Positions 60,134 through 64,000 of a DNA stretch of 64,000 nt are shown here, one piece after another. The notes below the pieces were generated by a model, which ran no database searches, was not told the origin of the DNA, and saw only the letters and a list, made by a program, of their open reading frames with translations. This stretch comes from Micromonospora lupini str. Lupac 08 (GTDB lineage: Bacteria; Actinomycetota; Actinomycetes; Mycobacteriales; Micromonosporaceae). Each line of letters starts with the position of its first letter. Within the stretch, counting starts at the first letter, position 1. The position numbers and the translations under genes are program-made. The stretch lies in contig NZ_HF570108.1 of the NCBI RefSeq assembly GCF_000297395.2, positions 819,685-883,684 of the forward strand, given 5' to 3'.

Positions 60134-62527
60134 TCAGGACTGGTAGCCGGCCGAGCGGTACTCGTACTCCCGGTCGTCGTCACGGTCCCCGTGGTCGCGG
60201 CTGAAGTCCCAGCCACCGGCGGCCTCCCGGCCCGGCCGGCCACCCACGGCGAACCCGCCGATCTCCTGCCCGCGACGCCAGCCGCGGAAGTAGCCGGTGG
60301 TGTTCTCCGCGAGGCTCGCCGCGTCACGCACTATGCGCAGCGGGCGCTCCTCGCGCAGCGGGGAACCCGGGACCAGATTGGCCTGTGGGACGCGCTTCGG
60401 CAGCCCGGCGTTGGTCTCGGCGCCCACCGCGGGACGGGCGGCCTGCTCGGCGGCCTGCCATCCGGTGTCGGCAGTGGTCGACCAGTCCAGGTCGGACTCT
60501 TCCTCGGTGTGCCCGACGAACCACGCCGACTTGGCCTGCGCGAAGATCAGCAAGTCACCGTCGCCCTCGTCGGCGACCGGCGGCGGCCGGTGCTCGACCG
60601 GAGGTGCCGGCCGACGCTCCAGCGGGGGAGGCGGCCGGTGCTCGGCGGCCCGCTCGACGCGGGGCGCCTGACGGTCGTTGCGGGCGGCCTGCTCCCGGTC
60701 GACGAGCCGCAGCGGCGGCGTCTCCAGGCGGGGGTCACCGGGGGGCGGGTTGAGCCCCTCCCGCAGTGCCCGGTCCGCCAGCGGCGGCGGCTCGACCAGC
60801 CGCAGCATGGGCGGCTCCTGGGGCAGGTCGTCGGCCAGCCAGGGCGGCGTGACCCGACCATCGGCCCGACCCGGGTCGGTCGGGGCCTCGACGCGGCCAC
60901 CGCCGTACGGGTAGGCGACCGGGTTGTTCGGCGAGCTGTCGGCCGGGTCCTCCGGGTTGTTGACCAGGGGCCAGTTCGCCCGGGAACCCGGGGGTGCCGA
61001 CTCCTGACCCGGCCGGGGGGCGGGCACCGGAATGCTGAGGTCGGTGGCGCTGAACCCGCCGGTGGGCGGCTCCTCGACCGGCCGCTGCACGTGACTCTGC
61101 CGCTCGCCGTTGGTCTTCGGGCGGGGCGGAATGACAGTGCGCTGCCGCTCGGCCCGCGCGTGGTTGATCGCGGCCGTGGTGAGCGTCGGTCGGAACGGCT
61201 CGCCCGCCTCCGCCGGCGGCACGGCGCCGCGCTGGGCCGGCGCGATGGGGGTGATCCCCGGCGGCGGGGGCGGCGGCGACGAGACCGGCCGGTTGGTCGG
61301 GCCGTCGATCCGGCTCGGGGTGGGCTCGGCACGCCCGGGAGGCGCGGACACCGGCGGGCCGGCGACCGCGGCCGGTGCGATCGGCGCGGGTGCGACAGGC
61401 GGCGGGGTGACCGGGGCGGGTGCGACAGGCGGCGGCCCGAGCGGGCGCGGCGACGCCAGCGGGGCGCTGCCCGGTGCCGGCTCCGGTCGGCTGCGTCGGC
61501 CGGTGACGGGTGTCGGCTCCGCGGCGACCGGGGTCGGCCGGACGGAGCGCAGACCGGCGCTGGTGCCGGCGAGGCCGGTCAGCTCGCCTACCGACTCGCC
61601 ACGACGGGCGGCGGCCCGGCGGCCGGGGGCCGGTGCGGGCGTGCTGACCCGCGCGCTGAGCGCGCTGACCAGGGCCTCGCAGCCGGCGTCGCAGGCGCGT
61701 ACGGAGGCGACGGCCTGGCGGACGGTCTCGGCCACGGCGGAGGTGAGCGCCCGGTTGACGGCGGCGCGGCGCGGCGTCTCCGAGATGGCGACCCGCAGCG
61801 CGGTGACCGCCTCGTTGATCTCTTCGGCGTCGGCGACCCCGTCCGCCGCGAGATGCGCGGCGATGGCGTCCGCGGCGACTGACACCTCGCGGCCGCGGGC
61901 GATGGTGCCGCCGAGCATGCCCGGCTCGGGCAGCGCGTCCAGCACTGCCAGCGACACCGGCTCGGCCGGGTCCGGATAGGCGCGCAGGGCCGCCGGGTAG
62001 AGCTCGCGCAACACCTCGCGCAGCGCCACTGCGGCGGAGTGCCGGCCGCTGGCCAGGGCGGCGTGCGCGGAGAGCACCTGCTTGTAGCCGGCGAGGTCCC
62101 GGGGAGCCGGCAGCGTGACGGCGGAGAGCGCGCCGGCCTGCAACGCGCGGGCCAGACCGACGGCCCGGCGCTCGGCCGGGGGTGACTGCATCTCCTCCAG
62201 CGAGTCGTCGTCGGCGAACCGCTCGGCGAAGTCGTCCACCGAGTCGTCGTCGGCGATCGCCAGGGGTCGACCCGCCGCGCTCAACAGCGAGGTGACCGTG
62301 TGGTCGTCGCTGTCGGCGGCGATGGCCGCACCGCTCGGCCCGCCCGACCGCTCCACGAGCAGCGCGACGAGCTGGGCGTAGCCAGCCGCGTCGTCGCCGA
62401 TCTCGCAGACATGCAGCAGACGGCCTGCGTCGTCGACCACAGCGGACGTCAGCGTCGAACCGGCCGAGGCCGGTCGGTCAGCCGGATCCGCCGAGGCCAG
62501 ACCGCAGTAAACGCGCACGAGCGCCAC
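60134..62527 (-). CDS. IS110-transposase-like N-terminus fused to a disordered region and a conservon-kinase-like tail
   Basis: A 797-residue protein. Residues about 1-210 resemble the RuvC-like DEDD region of IS110 transposases (VVDDAGRLLHVCEIGDDAAGYAQL, AGRPLAIADDDS, GLARALQAGAL, AGYKQVLSAHAALASGRHSAA), but the expected catalytic acids are largely absent (GLASADP where IS110 has GxDxxK; no KxDxxDA). About 290-690 is Pro-rich and disordered. The C-terminus repeats motifs of the conservon kinase: FAQAKSAWF, TADTGWQAAEQA, GLPKRVPQANLVPG. No terminal inverted repeats are seen, so I read it as a host gene, not an active transposon. Function unknown; it is convergent with the conservon. Confidence 0.8.
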   Translation of the reverse strand: MALVRVYCGLASADPADRPASAGSTLTSAVVDDAGRLLHVCEIGDDAAGYAQLVALLVERSGGPSGAAIAADSDDHTVTSLLSAAGRPLAIADDDSVDDFAERFADDDSLEEMQSPPAERRAVGLARALQAGALSAVTLPAPRDLAGYKQVLSAHAALASGRHSAAVALREVLRELYPAALRAYPDPAEPVSLAVLDALPEPGMLGGTIARGREVSVAADAIAAHLAADGVADAEEINEAVTALRVAISETPRRAAVNRALTSAVAETVRQAVASVRACDAGCEALVSALSARVSTPAPAPGRRAAARRGESVGELTGLAGTSAGLRSVRPTPVAAEPTPVTGRRSRPEPAPGSAPLASPRPLGPPPVAPAPVTPPPVAPAPIAPAAVAGPPVSAPPGRAEPTPSRIDGPTNRPVSSPPPPPPGITPIAPAQRGAVPPAEAGEPFRPTLTTAAINHARAERQRTVIPPRPKTNGERQSHVQRPVEEPPTGGFSATDLSIPVPAPRPGQESAPPGSRANWPLVNNPEDPADSSPNNPVAYPYGGGRVEAPTDPGRADGRVTPPWLADDLPQEPPMLRLVEPPPLADRALREGLNPPPGDPRLETPPLRLVDREQAARNDRQAPRVERAAEHRPPPPLERRPAPPVEHRPPPVADEGDGDLLIFAQAKSAWFVGHTEEESDLDWSTTADTGWQAAEQAARPAVGAETNAGLPKRVPQANLVPGSPLREERPLRIVRDAASLAENTTGYFRGWRRGQEIGGFAVGGRPGREAAGGWDFSRDHGDRDDDREYEYRSAGYQS

Positions 62528-62590
62528 GGCGTCGTCCTCCTCCCGGGACAGGTCTTCCTACTGCCAGCAACTGATGCTCCCCGGTACGGG

Positions 62591-63535
62591 TCAGTCGCGC
62601 CAGTCCACCACCGCAGAGATCTTGCCGACAATGGTGCGCCAACCCAAACTCGCGGTCTGTGCCCCGATCTTCTTCAACCGACGCCGGCCCATGAAGGCGC
62701 CGATCCCGCCGTTGGCGGTGGCACGCAGCGCCTCGTCCAGGTCGTCGAGGCTGGAGCCGGCGGAGAGCATGTCCAGAACCGCAGGCAGGCGCAACGCGTA
62801 CGACAGGTCGCGGGCGGCCTCGCCGGCCTCGATCAGCAGGGTCGAATCCCAGCTGTCGTGACCGCCGCGCAGGTTCTCCACGACGAGGTCGAGTTCGTAG
62901 GTGTCCTCGTCGAGCGGAGCGATGTCGGCCGGCTCCACCCGTTCGGACAATTCATTCCAGCTGTCCAGTTGAGACAGATCGTTGGGGGCCCCGGAACGGA
63001 TGAAACTGACAAGCGACTCGGGGGTCTTGAACAGCAGCAGCTTGCCCCGGTGACTGAGGAAGACCGGCACCTCCTCGTCGTCCGCCTCGTCGGTGGCGTC
63101 CTCGGCCTCGGCCTCGTCGTCATCGTCGGCGGTCGCGTCGGCGTCCGTGGCGCTGTCGCGGCGACGGCGTGACGACTCGTCCTCGTCGCTGTCGGCGAAC
63201 TCCTCGGCCAGCTCCTCGTCGAGGATGACGACGGTCTCGTCGTCCTCCTCCTCGATCACCTGCCGGCGGGCGAGGAACGGGTCGTCCTGGTCGCGCTCGG
63301 TCACGTCGGTCGGGGTCAGCGACCCGGCCGGCCGGTACGCCCGCAGCGTGAAACCGGTGCCGGCGGGCAGGGCGATCTCCACCGGGTCGATCCGCACCTC
63401 GTCCCAGAGCGACCGGTCGGCCGACGCGCGGGTGGTGTCGTCGGCCTCGTCGGCCTCGTCTGGCTCGGCCGGGCCGGTGGTGTCGTCGAGCTCGGGCTCG
63501 TCGGCGTCGGGCCGTTGGGGCGACTGGCGGGCCAC
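62591..63535 (-). CDS. Acidic actinobacterial protein of unknown function
   Basis: A 314-residue soluble protein. The middle (about 90-165) is very rich in Asp/Glu (EEEDDETVVILDEELAEEFADSDEDESS), the C-terminal part is folded, with PVFLSHRGKLLLFKTPESLVSFIRSG (about 168-193) and a basic end GRRRLKKIGAQTASLGW. I know similar actinobacterial proteins only as unnamed conserved proteins. GGAGGT precedes GTG 63535; the upstream extension to 63709 is rejected. Same strand as the IS110-like gene, 63 bases upstream of it. Confidence 0.8.
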   Translation of the reverse strand: MARQSPQRPDADEPELDDTTGPAEPDEADEADDTTRASADRSLWDEVRIDPVEIALPAGTGFTLRAYRPAGSLTPTDVTERDQDDPFLARRQVIEEEDDETVVILDEELAEEFADSDEDESSRRRRDSATDADATADDDDEAEAEDATDEADDEEVPVFLSHRGKLLLFKTPESLVSFIRSGAPNDLSQLDSWNELSERVEPADIAPLDEDTYELDLVVENLRGGHDSWDSTLLIEAGEAARDLSYALRLPAVLDMLSAGSSLDDLDEALRATANGGIGAFMGRRRLKKIGAQTASLGWRTIVGKISAVVDWRD

Positions 63536-63709
63536 GCTGACCTCCGTGTGCTTCGGGTTGCCCACCCGCCGGCGTCTCGACCGACGAGTGACTCTGGGCA
63601 CATACCCTAGTCGGCGGCTCGGGAAGCCCGGTGCCCGCACCCCGGTGGCCGGCCGGGCGACGTGTCGGACCTGCGCGTGCGCGACGGTGGCGATCCGGGC
63701 GTTCGACAA

Positions 63710-63722
63710 GTAGCGTAGCTAC
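63710..63722. promoter_or_regulatory. Palindrome before the PadR gene
   Basis: GTAGCGTAGCTAC (5-bp arms around GTA) ends 2 bases before ATG 63725; PadR proteins often bind short palindromes at their own promoter. No ribosome binding site is present, so a leaderless mRNA is possible. Confidence 0.45.
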
Positions 63723-63724
63723 AC

Positions 63725-64000
63725 ATGAAGGCCCAGGCGCTGCACGGCCACCTCGACGCCCTTCTGCTCGCCGTCCTCGAACAGGGCGCGCTGCACGGAT
63801 ACGCCATCATCGAGTCCCTACGGGCGCGCAGTGACGGCAGTCTCGACCTGCCCACCGGCACGATCTATCCGGCGCTGCGCAGGCTCGAGCGCGCCGGTCA
63901 CGTGGCGAGCACCTGGAGCACTGTCAACGGTCGGGAGCGGCGGACGTACCAGCTCACCGACTCCGGCCGCCGGGCGCTGGCCGGTGAGCGCGCCGGATGG
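63725..64000 (+). CDS. PadR-family transcriptional regulator, 3' end outside window
   Basis: 92 codons of a PadR winged-helix protein, open at the window end: LHGHLDALLLAVLEQGALHGYAIIESL (about 6-32), LPTGTIYPALRRLERAGHVAS (about 42-62) and ERRTYQLTDSGRRAL, the standard PadR pattern. Such regulators usually control a transporter or stress gene directly downstream, which is not in the window. Confidence 0.92.
   Translation, partial: MKAQALHGHLDALLLAVLEQGALHGYAIIESLRARSDGSLDLPTGTIYPALRRLERAGHVASTWSTVNGRERRTYQLTDSGRRALAGERAGW

Noticed and set aside
60134-62527. Calling the IS110-like gene a mobile element
   Set aside because: Catalytic acids are missing, a long non-transposase tail is fused, and no element boundaries are visible.

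Overview
The window is high-GC actinobacterial chromosome. Third codon positions are almost all G or C, many genes start with GTG, and several have a TAnnnT -10 box 6-8 bases before the start codon, as leaderless mRNAs do. Gene order and families (pmt-rsmI-metG-tatD-rsmA-ispE-ABC-F, a conservon, DUF4383 pairs, DUF4272) fit Micromonosporaceae, most likely Micromonospora; this is inference from content, not a database match. I saw no CRISPR array, prophage or intact insertion sequence.

Layout. 1-13 kb: housekeeping block with partial pmt (-), rsmI, an orphan Phd-type antitoxin with a decayed vapC, a membrane protein with an apparent frameshift, metG, an unknown protein, tatD, rsmA, a Uma2 gene wedged before ispE, and an ABC-F ATPase. 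13-20 kb: two DUF4383 membrane proteins, a TetR regulator and acyl-CoA desaturase, tRNA-Gln(UUG), glmU, prs, rplY and pth. 21-24 kb: cysQ-cysD-cysN sulfate assimilation. 24-27 kb: a MarR gene, an XRE/MmyB-type regulator and an NADPH:quinone-type oxidoreductase, tied together by three copies of one operator. 27-34 kb: galK/galE, a CBS protein, trpS, 2H phosphoesterase, YihY and GntR genes. 34-41.4 kb: a maltose/alpha-glucoside locus (GH13 glucosidase, LacI regulator, malEFG) without its own ATPase. 41.4-54.5 kb: a nucleoside uptake and salvage region: BMP-family lipoprotein, ATPase and two permeases, then cytidine deaminase, thymidine phosphorylase, and further on adenosine deaminase and a uridine-kinase-like P-loop protein, interspersed with a methyltransferase, a MarR gene and an F420-type oxidoreductase. 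54.7-60 kb: a four-gene conservon (sensor kinase, roadblock, DUF742, Rab-like GTPase) ended by tandem terminators. 60-64 kb (-): a large protein whose N-terminus resembles an IS110 transposase and whose C-terminal tail copies motifs of the conservon kinase, an acidic unknown protein, and a partial PadR regulator (+).

The most unusual observations are: (1) two long perfect hairpins 35 kb apart that share an identical 25-nt loop but have unrelated stems (13577-13650 and 48627-48704); (2) the IS110-like/conservon-tail fusion protein; (3) a hairpin repeat inserted in frame within a methyltransferase gene; (4) well-defined operator sets for both MarR-type regulators; and (5) a cytidine deaminase with an extra C-terminal domain.
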